From: Microvelia longipes
Lineage: Eukaryota > Arthropoda > Insecta > Hemiptera > Veliidae
Direction of reading: 5' to 3'
Assembly: GCA_018340805.1 (NCBI GenBank)
Contig: JACMZG010001863.1
Location: 52,326,163 to 52,390,162 of the forward strand
Length of the DNA: 64,000 nucleotides
Shown here piece after piece: positions 1-20,661 of the stretch. The notes beneath the pieces were generated by a model. It searched no databases. It was not told where the DNA came from and saw only the letters and a program-made list of their open reading frames with translations. Numbering within the stretch: position 1 is the first letter of the stretch; each line of letters opens with the position of its first letter. The position numbers and the translations under genes were made by a program.

Positions 1-32
1 GTTGTGTTGCTTGTCATCATATAAATATTATT

Positions 33-551
33 CCAACAAAAACACTCCGTGAAAAAATGCAGCCAAGTCTTGTGTAAAAAGATATGATATCATAGTTTAT
101 ACGCCAAGTCTATTCATAACTTGTTTTCATAAATCTTGAGAGATATAGATGTTTATTTAATATCAGCAACGTATGCGCTCAAAAGCCTTACAAAATTTAA
201 GAGTAAAGAAATTTCTGACATGCAAGAACGCAGAGGTAAAATTAAATAATCATGAATTTCTTCCTCAAATTAATATTGATGGTTTTTTTAAATATATAAA
301 ATAGGTATTACCTACTTATTAATTCTATTTTTAATTTCGTTATTAAGCGTTCTTGCCAAGTCAGAAATTTCTTTACAGTTAAATTTTGTAAGGCATTTGA
401 GAGCATACTTTGCGGTGCGGATATTAAATAAACATCTATATCTCTCAAGATTTATGAAAACAAGGAATGAATAGACTTGGCGTATAAACTATGATATCAT
501 AACTTTTTACGCAAGACTTGGCTGCATTTTTTCACGGAGTGTTTTTGTTGG
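33..551. repeat. 519-bp fold-back (palindromic) element
   Basis: The left arm begins CCAACAAAAACACTCCG and the right arm ends with its exact reverse complement. Long blocks between them also pair, including the stretches around ATATGATATCATAGTTTATACG and TCTCAAGATTTATGAAAACA. The two arms are about 230 bp each with a short AT-rich centre near 250-330. No ORF is present. This is typical of a non-autonomous fold-back DNA transposon or MITE. No clear target-site duplication was seen. Confidence 0.8.
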
Positions 552-1013
552 GATCTCACTTCTTTTTGTAAGTAATTTCGATTAACTTTGCTGCTGAACC
601 TAAGACGTGTGGATTTTGGAAGAGCCTATTTTCTGTCATTTTGGTCCATCTTAATGTCACATGTAGATAATAAATCTAGACAGCATTTAAGTTTCTGTTA
701 TTAGCATGTGTTGATACTTACTCGAACCCAAACCTTTTAAATAAAACCCTTGACTTGACTTGTCGACTAATCTTTTTCTGATGTTGAGAGATTTAGAAGC
801 TGTTTAACTGTTAATAATCGAGTAATTTGCTCTTTGCATAGTATCTTGCAGTTTATATTATTATACGTCGCATTGGTATTACTTTCAAACATGATAAATA
901 GTAATTTTATTAAAATATTAGATGACACATATATATAAAATGTAACATATTTTAACTACCTGAAGATAAAGGAGGTACTCATTTGACCTTGACCCTTCTT
1001 AAAACCCTACATG
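552..1013. other. Unassigned AT-rich spacer
   Basis: No ORF, RNA gene or recognisable repeat was seen between the fold-back element and the LTR retrotransposon. It could be intron or upstream sequence of RNASEH2B, but no exon could be identified here. Confidence 0.3.
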
Positions 1014-1017
1014 TAAA

Positions 1018-2006
1018 TATAACAGGGGCATTAGTTAAGCTTGTTATTAAGTTTGTTATTGAGTTTGAACACAACATATTTGAAGGATGAGATCATTCTG
1101 AGTTGGGATGAGATCATCCTGAGTTGGGACAATCTCAGGGTCGAGATAACATCGGCAGATGTTTTTAATTAACATGTTCTTTTAACCTTGAAAGCCTGTA
1201 AATGAATGCGTTGTTATGTCAGTGTGAATGAGTGTGAGTGAATCCCATGAATTTAACATGTCTAAATAGATTATGCTTCTATGAGATAACATCGGCAGAT
1301 GTTTTTAATTAACATGTTCTTTTAACCTTGAAAGCCTGTAAATGACTGCGTTGTTATGTCAGTGTGAATGAGTGTGAGTGAAACCCGTGAATTTAACATG
1401 TCCAATTAGATTATGCTTCAATGAGCACACGTGCCGATAGGATTGGTCTTCTGGAAGGGGTTACCACCCTTGGCTATTTAAGCTAGCTCTGGAGACCAAT
1501 CGAGAGAGAGTAACACTTCAGAGAGTAATCGAGAGTGAGTTGTCAAGCAGTGATAGGGAGTGATAGGAGAGACGTAAAGAGTTCAGTTCAGAAGAGTCGT
1601 CGGAGAGTAATCAAAAGAGAGTTGTCAAGAAGTGATAGAAGAGTTAATAGAGTAGTAAGATGCTCCTCACATTTATCGTCGCAGCGACCTGTAAGTAATT
1701 CTTTGTCTTGTAGTAGAGTTTGCCGTTTGTATGTGCATAGTAGTATTGGGTAAATTAGGAAACTGACTGATCTTACCTAGACCTGTTAAGCATACCTACT
1801 ATTATAAAATTATTTTAATTTATATATGTCAGCTTACATTTATCAATAAACGTATTAACTCTGAATGCTACTTATGTTTTCTGATTAACACCTGATGTCT
1901 TTCAGACTTAATTAGGCCAGGATTCCTAGTCAGAGGAATCCCCTTTTTCTGTGGGGTTCCGGACTGGCCATCCGGTGTGAGTTCACCCAAAGCCCCACGG
2001 TTAAAG
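1018..2006 (+). repeat. 5' LTR of the non-autonomous retrotransposon
   Basis: This 989-bp repeat begins TATAACAGGGGC and ends CGGTTAAAG, matching 7405-8389 along its length with only a few small differences. A TATA-like TATTTAAG lies at 1475-1482 and AATAAA at 1845-1850, which fits a Pol II promoter and poly(A) signal. A ~140-bp segment is tandemly duplicated within it (about 1143-1282 and 1283-1425). The short ORF at 1535-1753 recurs identically in the other LTR and is not considered a gene. Confidence 0.9.
1475..1482 (+). promoter_or_regulatory. TATA-like box of the 5' LTR
   Basis: TATTTAAG sits in a GC-richer context about 370 bp before the AATAAA signal. The same sequence occurs in the 3' LTR at about 7861. 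It is the best candidate core promoter for the element. Confidence 0.4.
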
Positions 2007-2025
2007 TGGCGCAGTCGGTAGGACC
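2007..2025 (+). promoter_or_regulatory. Primer binding site (tRNA-Ser type)
   Basis: TGGCGCAGTCGGTAGGACC starts directly after the 5' LTR. The first 17 bases complement the 3' end (including CCA) of insect tRNA-Ser species ending CCTACCGACTGCG-CCA, as recalled. tRNA-Ser primers are known for the 17.6/297/ZAM errantivirus group. Confidence 0.75.
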
Positions 2026-2112
2026 TTAAATTGAAATTTGGGTGATATAGTAGATAGTAAAATATGAAGTCTGAAAATATCAACTAGAAATTAAAAAGAA
2101 AACTGACCAGAC

Positions 2113-2418
2113 ATGAAGCTAATTTTAGCCCTAATTTGTTTCATAGTTCAAAATGAACTCGACGCAAAACTTACGGAGATTAAAAAGAAAAAACAATTGA
2201 TATCTCAAATAGTTGCCCAGGTATATGAAATAAACGAGAAATGTATTTCGGTTGATGCAACATTGCGATATCGGTCCGAAAATTTTAAAAGGAAAAATCT
2301 AAGGATACAACGTGACAATGCGGAAGCAGTTGGTCAATTTAAAGCGCAAAAAGACATTTTAGAACATTCGTCCACAAATTCTCATTTACTTTTAAGAGGA
2401 TGGGAGGACACACTATAA
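2113..2418 (+). CDS. Short ORF at the 5' end of the retrotransposon interior
   Basis: A 101-codon ORF begins about 90 bp after the primer binding site, where an LTR element normally starts its first gene. The product is lysine-rich and predicted helical after a hydrophobic N-terminus. It shows no zinc knuckle or other recognisable Gag motif. It could be a decayed Gag start or a chance ORF; no function is assigned. Confidence 0.3.
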   Translation: MKLILALICFIVQNELDAKLTEIKKKKQLISQIVAQVYEINEKCISVDATLRYRSENFKRKNLRIQRDNAEAVGQFKAQKDILEHSSTNSHLLLRGWEDTL

Positions 2419-2957
2419 GGCAGGTGTTTAAATGTGACCTGTCCTTCAGGGGGAAAATATAGAAGGTCAGGCATCACTATTAGATGAGGCAGTTAAATCA
2501 TTAAAAACAAATATGTATATATAATTCCAATGTAATATATCACTATTCGATGTTGCTACTTTTGAATGTATGTTTTGGGAACCAGATAAAACCCGGATGA
2601 GACAGTGGTTTCTAAAGGGAAATAAACAAATTAATAGCTTAGTAAAAGTTAATCCTTACACCCCAAAAAATAATTTTTTTTAATAAATTAGAAGTAGGAA
2701 TATAATTTAATGTTGATTCGAATTTAATTGCGTATCAGTTTACCACTTAATTCACGTTTGATTAATGTAAATGTATTTCATTGATGATAATAAGTAAAAA
2801 ATAAAATAAATTAGCTAAGGCTCGCAATGAATGTGTATCACTCAAAGACGCTAATACTGTTGTACCGTCCCTATTAGTATTATGTCTTTGATATCACTGA
2901 AGGCTAACGGCAGGGCTGAAAGATAATATACTTGAAACAATAAGTATTTGGACTTAT

Positions 2958-4095
2958 ACAGGTACGATTGGTTTGAGGTATAAGGCGAGGAATAAATATT
3001 CCTAAACCCAAACAATGGCAGACCTGTTATTGCCTAGGGACAAATCACAGTCTAAGGTGGATTAGGACTGCGATTTCTAGGACATTAATTTAATCACTTA
3101 CTTAATTAATCAATAATTAAGTATTAAGTGTTTATAATTAATGAATTATATAAGCTGGAGAGGGGAGTATATAAAAGTATATATATCTGAATAACCCTCT
3201 CAGCTGGCAAGAGTAGAAACTCCGATACAGTGGAGGGGAGGATATACTGAAAGATAAAGAAGAATCAAAAGTATTGCCCGTTTTTATAATATATATGTCT
3301 TAAAAGATAGACATTGTCTTAGGAAGTTTTGAATCAGGTACGATTGGTTTGAGGTATAAGCGAGGAAAATATTCCTAAACCCAAACAATGGCAGACCTGT
3401 ATTACCTAGGGTCACAGTATAAGATAGATTATGACTGTGATTTCTAGGACATTAAATTAATCACTTAATTAATAATTAAGTATTATTAAGTGTATATATG
3501 TCTTGAGAGATAGACATTGTCTTCGGAATTTATGAATCAGGTACGATTGGTTTGAGGTATAAACAGAGGAATAAATATTCCTAAACCCAAACAATGGCAG
3601 ACCTGTTATTTCCTAGGGTCAAATCACAGTCTAAGGTGGATTATGACTGCGATTTCTAGGACAATTAATTAATCAATAATTAAGTATTAAGTGTTTATAA
3701 TTAATAAATTATATAAGCTGGAGAGGGGAGTATATAAAAGTATATATATCTGAATAACCCTCTCAGCTGGCAAGAGTAGAAACCCCCGATACAGTGGAGG
3801 GGAGGATATACTGGAAGATAAAGAAGAATCAAAAGTATCGCCCGTTTTTATATATATGTCTTGAAAGATAGACATTGTCTTGAGAAGTTTTGAATCAGGT
3901 ACGATTGGTTTGAGGTATAAGCAGAGGAATAAATATTCCTAAACCCAAACAATGGCAGACCTGTTATTGCTTAGGGTCACAGTATAAGATAGATTATGAC
4001 TGCGATTTCTAGGACGATAAAGTAATCACTTAATTAATTAATCAATAATTAAGTATTATTAAATTATATATGTCTTGAAAGGTAGACAATTTTTT
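2958..4095 (+). repeat. Modular direct-repeat array inside the LTR element
   Basis: A block starting CAGGTACGATTGGTTTGAGG recurs at about 2959, 3335, 3538 and 3896. Each copy includes a small perfect hairpin, GGAATAAATATTCC (one copy shortened), and the phrase CCCAAACAATGGCAGACCTG. Two of the intervals carry an extra ~155-bp module containing GCTGGAGAGGGGAGTATAT, so long (~360-375 bp) and short (~204 bp) units alternate. There is no coding potential. The array may have a cis-acting role in the element's RNA, but that is inference. Confidence 0.8.
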
Positions 4096-5984
4096 TTAAC
4101 CTCTTCCGAATTACCGAAAATTGGGGTCGATCCAATTATGATGTTACTTATAGTAAACGTAAGGAATGATCAGAAGAACCAAGAACATTTAGTATTTAAG
4201 ATTTAGAGTGATCACCCAAAGTATATTAGGATAATAATTAGTATAGGTAATAACAAAATAACCACCCATGGTATATTGGGATAATAATTAATATAGGTAA
4301 TAATAAAATAATAACTCATAGTTAATTAAGATAATACTTAACATAGGTAATCTGTATAAAACTTGAGTTAAAATAATATTTATAAAATAATATTTAAGAC
4401 AGTATAAAATCACTACTGCAAAAACAATAACATATATTGATAATAAAAAGATAAATAACAACAGTAATACGATAAATTATGATAGATAACATAGGATTAT
4501 AATAAATTTTGTTATAAAGCATACCAGATCCATAAAATAAGCTATAAAGGGATAATATAATAAGGCACATGATAAATTTGTGCGTATAGGCTTTAGACTA
4601 TAATTACGTAGAGAATAACTAGATTTAAGTCAACATTATTAGGTTACAAGATCGGTAATTTATCGGAAGAAAGCGACTTAGTAATAAATAAATTAAGTCG
4701 GCAAAATTGCCATGGTGGCAAGCATAATTCCCAAGGCCTACAGTAATTTAGGCCTTCGTGGAATAAAGGGCCTTCCAGTGAACAATACTGGACATGGGCA
4801 GAAAAGATACTTAGCGGTTAGTATTTGGTGAATAGTAAAAAAAGATTATTCGGTTATTAATAATTAATTAAGAATTTATAAGTTGAGTAATGCCGGAAAG
4901 CCTAGGAGAGAGTAAATTATATACAACGTATAAATACGTTCAAAGACAACTTCACCTAGATAAATGATACGTTAAGGACGGGTAAAATAAATTGTTATGC
5001 AAATTGTGGCCACGGTATAAAGTGGCATTATGATAAAGATGTATAATACAGGCACTTCGAAGAAATCGGTCAGGGGAACACCCAGACCTTCTCCAGTGGT
5101 AGAAATAATTATATAATTAAAATGAAAATTATGAAAATCGAACATGTAAACTCATAATTGCAATGTTAATCTATTAAATTGCGCGGTATGAGCCGATATA
5201 AATTCGAATCGACTTTTGTAGAAGTAATACATAAAGTTTAATATCTGTTTAATATATGTTAACAGGATGTATTTATATAAAATAATGGACTTAGATAGAT
5301 AAAACGGGACACTACGTACGAATTGTGGTTAATATTGAGATAGATAACTTTAATTAAATGATGTAATTTTAGATACGTGAGCGTAATTATAATGATTTAG
5401 GAAAATAATTAAAGCAACTGCTCATCACTTCAGCGAGCAGATAAAAACAGATATTATAGGACATTATAGCATTTAAAAACATAACCTACTACAAAAGAAA
5501 TAAATTACCTGCTCGAAATTTCTACATTAAATCAAAAGAGATGAAGGGCTCTGAAAATAGGCTCATCGAGCCTATCGATGTAAAGACGTACTGATAATAA
5601 CGACGACGTCACTTAGCCGAACGACATAATTGAACTAAGGTCGTAATAAATATAAAAGTTCTCGCCCCTCCCTATAATACTATTTCTTTATCTCTAGACA
5701 GAATGAGAGACTTGATGATTTATCTAGTCAATGGAAATAAGTTGTGATCAATAGAGCATAATTAATGAGTAGATTAACGAACCCCGCGTGTAAATAGAAT
5801 GGGAATACACAAGCCTCTAGCCAAAAGCCCTGTGTTCGATTCCCGGCGGGAGAGCCTTTACAAAAAAAAACTTGGTGGGTACTTATAAATTAATGTAGCG
5901 CCTTAAGACATAACCTACTAGTTTATCATACATTACCCGTCAACAGGAAGGAAATAAAAAAAGGACCACCTGTCCATTACTCAC
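4096..5984 (+). other. Non-coding AT-rich interior of the LTR element
   Basis: No ORF of note is present. A short near-duplication lies at about 4200-4330 (phrases around GGGATAATAATTA-TATAGGTAA). A tRNA T-arm-like string, GTTCGATTCCCGG, occurs near 5829 but no matching 5' half was found. Confidence 0.4.
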
Positions 5985-6724
5985 TTGCTAGAAAAGACAG
6001 TTTATACGACTAAAGACTATGAGAGACTGGTTACTATTTTTACTGACTTTAACATTAAGACTAACAGAGACTTGACAGAGCTTAGCCATAGGTTTGATCA
6101 GTTATTGTTTCATGAAATTTTTTTGCATATATCAGGTCGTTATCAGTTGCCACTGATATCCTTTTTACAGACATATCTTATGTGTCTGACCTGATTTATA
6201 GTGCCATACATGCGGAGACCTCCGCTACGAGGCAAATTATTACGCCTTCTACGCTTCAAGCAACCTACAGGGAAATACAGCGCAATATAACCAGGGCAGG
6301 CCTAGATTTATTAATGGAGCCAACAACTGACCCTGTATTGTTCTATCAGTTAGGGCAGACTGGCCTGGTACACGCTGATAATAGGCTAAATTTGACGCTA
6401 ACTGTACCACCGATACAACGAACAATGGTAGCAGCTCTGTCCCGGGTGTTTGCATTCCCACCCTATGATATCAGTACGAAAGAGACTCTTACTCTGTTAC
6501 CAGACTTTGATTATATCCTGGTCACCACGGATCAAACATATTATGCACTAATGACGCAGGAGAACCTCAGAAAGGAAGCCCACTTCTCCGGTGGTGCGAG
6601 ATTATATCCAAAAGTTTCCGTTGACAAACTTCTTCTACAAGCAAGGATGCTACGACATCAGTCCAAGACCTACCACACTACCAGATATGGACCAGATATC
6701 CCGATACTCATGGGGGATCGATGA
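5985..6724 (+). pseudogene. Env-like (F-type fusion glycoprotein) relic
   Basis: Two overlapping reading frames (5985-6194 and 6182-6724) read as one decayed protein if a frame change near 6185 is allowed. The second half has the pattern of errantivirus Env and baculovirus F ectodomains: a helical stretch, then a beta-type segment with an L-x-L-T-x-PPIQ motif, a DFDYILVTTDQTYY motif, and a short C-terminal part. The fusion peptide, furin site and transmembrane anchor were not recognised, so only a fragment remains. The assignment rests on remembered family patterns and is moderate. Confidence 0.5.
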
Positions 6725-7392
6725 GACAGGATAGACAACCAGAACCTTCTGAATTGTATGTAATGAACATGTTGATAGGGGAAACTGTGTATGACTAATT
6801 ATGTTAAGTGTTTACTTGTATTATTTAGATAGTTTTGTTTATCTACTCAGTTCAAAGGGGTAATACTCTTTTTACCTGTATACTTAGTTAAACTATTATT
6901 TTTGGGAGTAAAATGCTTAATCATTTTTTTAAAATATTTATTGTATATTTCTGTTTTGTACTCTTTATTGTATCTATATTTATTGTTTATATTCCAAACT
7001 AATATTGGATCCAAATAACTACTTAATCACTATTTGATTTATTATTACTTTACATATTATTTTAATTGCATTTAAAATTATGTTAAACTATTTATGTGTT
7101 ATGAACTTTAGGTTATACAATTATGTTTTGTTCTACCTATTTTGTCGCAGATTGTTGTAATCGGGTGATTAGGTTGTCAAATTATTTTTTATATTAATTT
7201 TCTATTATAACATTTTACATGTATTACTATTTCTAGCATTGGTACTATTGTATAGATTTTTTTTTTTTGCTAGGGAAAAATTGCTTCTAGGATCAGTCAG
7301 GATCAGTCTACTACTCATGTTGCTATGCCATACCCCAGGGTTCAGTCGAAATCGGCAAACAGCCAGTTTCCCAATTTCGGCTTAATTTTGTT
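6725..7392 (+). other. Non-coding 3' interior of the LTR element
   Basis: T-rich sequence with no ORF lies between the env-like relic and the 3' LTR. It may be the untranslated 3' part of the element's RNA. Confidence 0.4.
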
Positions 7393-7404
7393 ACCGGGGG
7401 ATAT
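7393..7404 (+). promoter_or_regulatory. Polypurine-tract-like site before the 3' LTR
   Basis: ACCGGGGGATAT directly precedes the 3' LTR, the position where plus-strand DNA priming occurs in LTR elements. The purine run is short, so the call is tentative. Confidence 0.4.
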
Positions 7405-8389
7405 TATAACAGGGGCATTAGTTAAGCTTGTTATTAAGTTTGTTATTGAGTTTGAACACAACATATTTGAAGGATGAGATCATTCTGAGTTGGGATGAGA
7501 TCATCCTGAGTTGGGACAATCTCAGGGTCGAGATAACATCGGCAGATGTTTTTAATTAACATGTTCTTTTAACCTTGAAAGCCTGTAAATGAATGCGTTG
7601 TTATGTCAGTGTGAATGAGTGTGAGTGAACCCATGAATTTAACATGTCTAAATAGATTATGCTTCTATGAGATAACATCGGCAGATGTTTTTAATTAACA
7701 TGTTCTTTTAACCTTGAAAGCCTGTAAATGACTGCGTTGTTATGTCAGTGTGAATGAGTGTGAGTGAAACCCGTGAATTTAACATGTCCAATTAGATTAT
7801 GCTTCAATGAGCACACGTGCCGATAGGATTGGTCTTCTGGAAGGGGTTACCACCCTTGGCTATTTAAGCTAGCTCTGGAGACCAATCGAGAGAGAGTAAC
7901 ACTTCAGAGAGTAATCGAGAGTGAGTTGTCAAGCAGTGATAGGGAGTGATAGGAGAGACGTAAAGAGTTCAGTTCAGAAGAGTCGTCGGAGAGTAATCAA
8001 AAGAGAGTTGTCAAGAAGTGATAGAAGAGTTAATAGAGTAGTAAGATGCTCCTCACATTTATCGTCGCAGCGACCTGTAAGTAATTCTTTGTCTTGTAGT
8101 AGAGTTTGCCGTTTGTATGTGCATAGTAGTATTGGGTAAATTAGGAAACTGACTGATCTTACCTAGACCTGTTAAGCATACCTACTATTATAAATTTTTT
8201 TAATTATATATGTCAGCTTACATTTATCAATAAACGTATTAACTCTGAATGCTACTTATGTTTTCTGATTAACACCCTGATGTCTTTCAGACTTAATTAG
8301 GCCAGGATTCCTAGTCAGAGGAACCCTTTTTCTGTGGGGTTCCGGACTGGCCATCCGGTGTGAGTTCACCCAAAGCCCCACGGTTAAAG
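7405..8389 (+). repeat. 3' LTR of the non-autonomous retrotransposon
   Basis: This 985-bp repeat matches 1018-2006 with small indels, for example in the T/A run near 8193 and at CCCTTTT near 8322. It contains the same internal 140-bp duplication, TATA-like box and AATAAA (8229-8234). It is followed by the target duplication TAAA. Confidence 0.9.
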
Positions 8390-8393
8390 TAAA

Positions 8394-9234
8394 ATAACTC
8401 ATTTTGCATCTGAAATAATTATAACAAGGGATGCTTCATATTGAAATCAACAATATGCTATTAAGTTTAAATTATTTAAATGTCTCAACATACTAGATAA
8501 AGATTTAAGAAAAATTCATCACTTATATAATACAGTCATTATATTAATGTTAGACGTATATATTTTCATGTTACCAATAATGAATCATGTACCGTTGATA
8601 AAGTCTTTATAAACTACTAATTTTTCATATCAGAGGCAATATTTAGGAGATCAAATTAAAATATTGCAAATTTGAAAATTTTTCCTTGCTTTATCAAACA
8701 AACCCTACCCTCATTTCAAGTTTCTACGATTATTAGAAGTGCCTTAGAATTATGATGAGTGAGTCAGGGTCGAAATTCGTAATTTTCAAAGTGAAATTTC
8801 TCGTTTTTTATAATAGATAAAGAATTGTAATTTCAAAAGTAATATTGCTTCGATATGATCTTTGCGTAAGCTAAATTGTAAGATTCTAGGATAACCAGGT
8901 CAAAAGATATAAGGGGGTAGAAATTGCTCCGAATTGCTTCGAAAAAAGGGTGAGTCACTCTGACCTTCAATTAAATTCCAAAGAATATAATTTGAAGAAT
9001 TTACAAGAAATGAGCGGTGCTCTCTTACTACCATCATGGTTGGCAAGCAAAATATGTATTATTTAAGACTATGATATAATAATCTGGTAAATACTTCAGA
9101 TTATATTAAAATCTTCTAGTAGGTATATTTGTGTCCTACTCTTATGGGTGAGGGACATATACTGTAAGAACTTTGTAGATAGTTATAGTTATTTATTCAC
9201 CAAGGGGGTAAAAAATGCTGGAATGCAGATAGTT
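8394..9234. other. Unassigned AT-rich sequence upstream of the first RNASEH2B exon seen
   Basis: A first exon of RNASEH2B, ending one base into a codon, would be expected here or further upstream. None could be recognised. No repeat family was identified. Confidence 0.3.
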
Positions 9235-9505
9235 GTTTCCTAAAGCCAAAACTGAGGAAACCTAAGCATTAAACTCTCAAGGCAAAGTCAAGGGATTTAT
9301 TTTTTTAACTCCTGAGGCAAAGCTGAGGAAATTATTAGTTTAATTCTTGAGGTAAAGCCAAGGATGTTATGTCTATTAACTCCTGAGGCAAAGCTGAGGA
9401 AATTATTAGTTTAATTCTTGAGGCAAAGCTGAGAAATTATTAGTTTAATTCTTGAGGCAAAGCCAAGGATGTTATGTCTATTAACTCCAGAGACAAAGCT
9501 CTACA
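9235..9505. repeat. Imperfect tandem repeat, GAGGCAAAGC units
   Basis: Phrases such as CTCCTGAGGCAAAGCTGAGG and TTAATTCTTGAGGCAAAGCC recur every ~35-50 bp, separated by AT-rich links like AAATTATTAGTTTAA. About six units are visible. It is non-coding and lies upstream of the first visible RNASEH2B exon. Confidence 0.7.
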
Positions 9506-9946
9506 TTTTCATTTAACCAAATCATGGGTTTTAACTTGTATTTGGAAGCAAGTCTATAACGCCCAAGAATTTGCATAATGATTTTATCCTTAATAATACC
9601 AACTTAATCATTGGATAATCCATAGAGGAATATATACTAATCAGTGGGATAATCATGATATTCTGAGGACAAGCATAGCAAGTCCGAACTTGTAAGGAAA
9701 AGTACCGAGGTACTTATGCCATATTTTTAAACTTAAATACATTAAAGCTTGCTTATTGCAAAGAGATTAATGAACTGACATGAACATGAAATTAATGAAC
9801 TTTTTATGAAAACACCAGATGAGGAAATAGAGCAGTCCTGCCAACATTATACTCTTTGTACAGCTGTCTATTTAAACTTTAACTAATCCTTACATTTTTG
9901 TTTTTTATCTTTAATTCGATGTTGGTAATTTTCTTCTATTGCTTAG

Positions 9947-20151
<10,205 letters not shown>

Positions 20152-20229
20152 ATATAATGTTCATCATAAGCTGATTTGCTGGTTTGAACCAGCAAACCAG
20201 CATTTGCTGATTGGAACTAGCAGCATTTA

Positions 20230-20235
20230 AATAAA
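20230..20235 (+). terminator. Poly(A) signal of RNASEH2B
   Basis: AATAAA lies 79 bp after the RNASEH2B stop codon and is the first such signal downstream. Confidence 0.5.
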
Positions 20236-20430
20236 AACATTGCCCTAACCTTATTTACCCTTTTTTAAAATTCAATAGAATGGATGAGAAGAGGCTTATA
20301 GACAGACATCATGTTTCTGCCGACACAGGTTATTAAACAGCTCATCAATGACCTTATAGTCCAAGACCCGTACCTGAAAAAATGTGACTCATTCTATACT
20401 CCTTTAAACCAAATTATTCTAAAAATATAT

Positions 20431-20542
20431 TGTCATGTTAATGACAGATTATGATTTAGTTTTAAAGTGATTTGTAATTAGTTTTGATAGGAATATAGTT
20501 TGTTAACCTAACGTGCTTACTTAATACTACTTGTACGTAACA
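20431..20542 (+). repeat. 5' LTR of the Ty3/gypsy element
   Basis: 112 bp, TG...CA ends, identical to 25137-25248. It is unusually short for a gypsy LTR. Confidence 0.97.
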
Positions 20543-20543
20543 T

Positions 20544-20561
20544 TGGTGTCAGAAGTGAGCC
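20544..20561 (+). promoter_or_regulatory. Primer binding site of the Ty3/gypsy element
   Basis: TGGTGTCAGAAGTGAGCC lies one base after the 5' LTR. The TGG start fits pairing with a tRNA CCA end; the primer tRNA was not identified. Confidence 0.7.
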
Positions 20562-20661
20562 TAAGTAGTGAAGTATTTCTCTTAATAGTTTTTGAACATT
20601 TTATAAAAGAAGGTTCTGGGTAAGATAATTTTGATATATTATTAGAATATATAGTAACAGT

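Larger units (their letters stand above)
1014..8393 (+). mobile_element. Non-autonomous LTR retrotransposon (errantivirus-like)
   Basis: Two nearly identical LTRs (1018-2006 and 7405-8389) flank a 5.4-kb interior. A 4-bp target duplication TAAA lies at 1014-1017 and 8390-8393. A primer binding site follows the 5' LTR directly. The interior has no recognisable gag, protease, reverse transcriptase or integrase. It holds one short ORF, a modular repeat array and a broken env-like fragment, so it must depend on another element for mobility. The tRNA-Ser-type primer site and the env relic suggest derivation from the 17.6/297-type errantiviruses of Metaviridae; that lineage call is inference. Close LTR similarity indicates a recent insertion. 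Confidence 0.85.

Noticed and set aside
1535..1753. 72-codon ORF, identical copy at 7921-8139
   Set aside because: Both lie in the two LTRs of one element and have no protein-like features; the duplication reflects the LTRs.
5810..5860. Possible tRNA gene (T-arm-like GTTCGATTCCCGG)
   Set aside because: No complementary 5' acceptor, D-arm or anticodon arm was found upstream.
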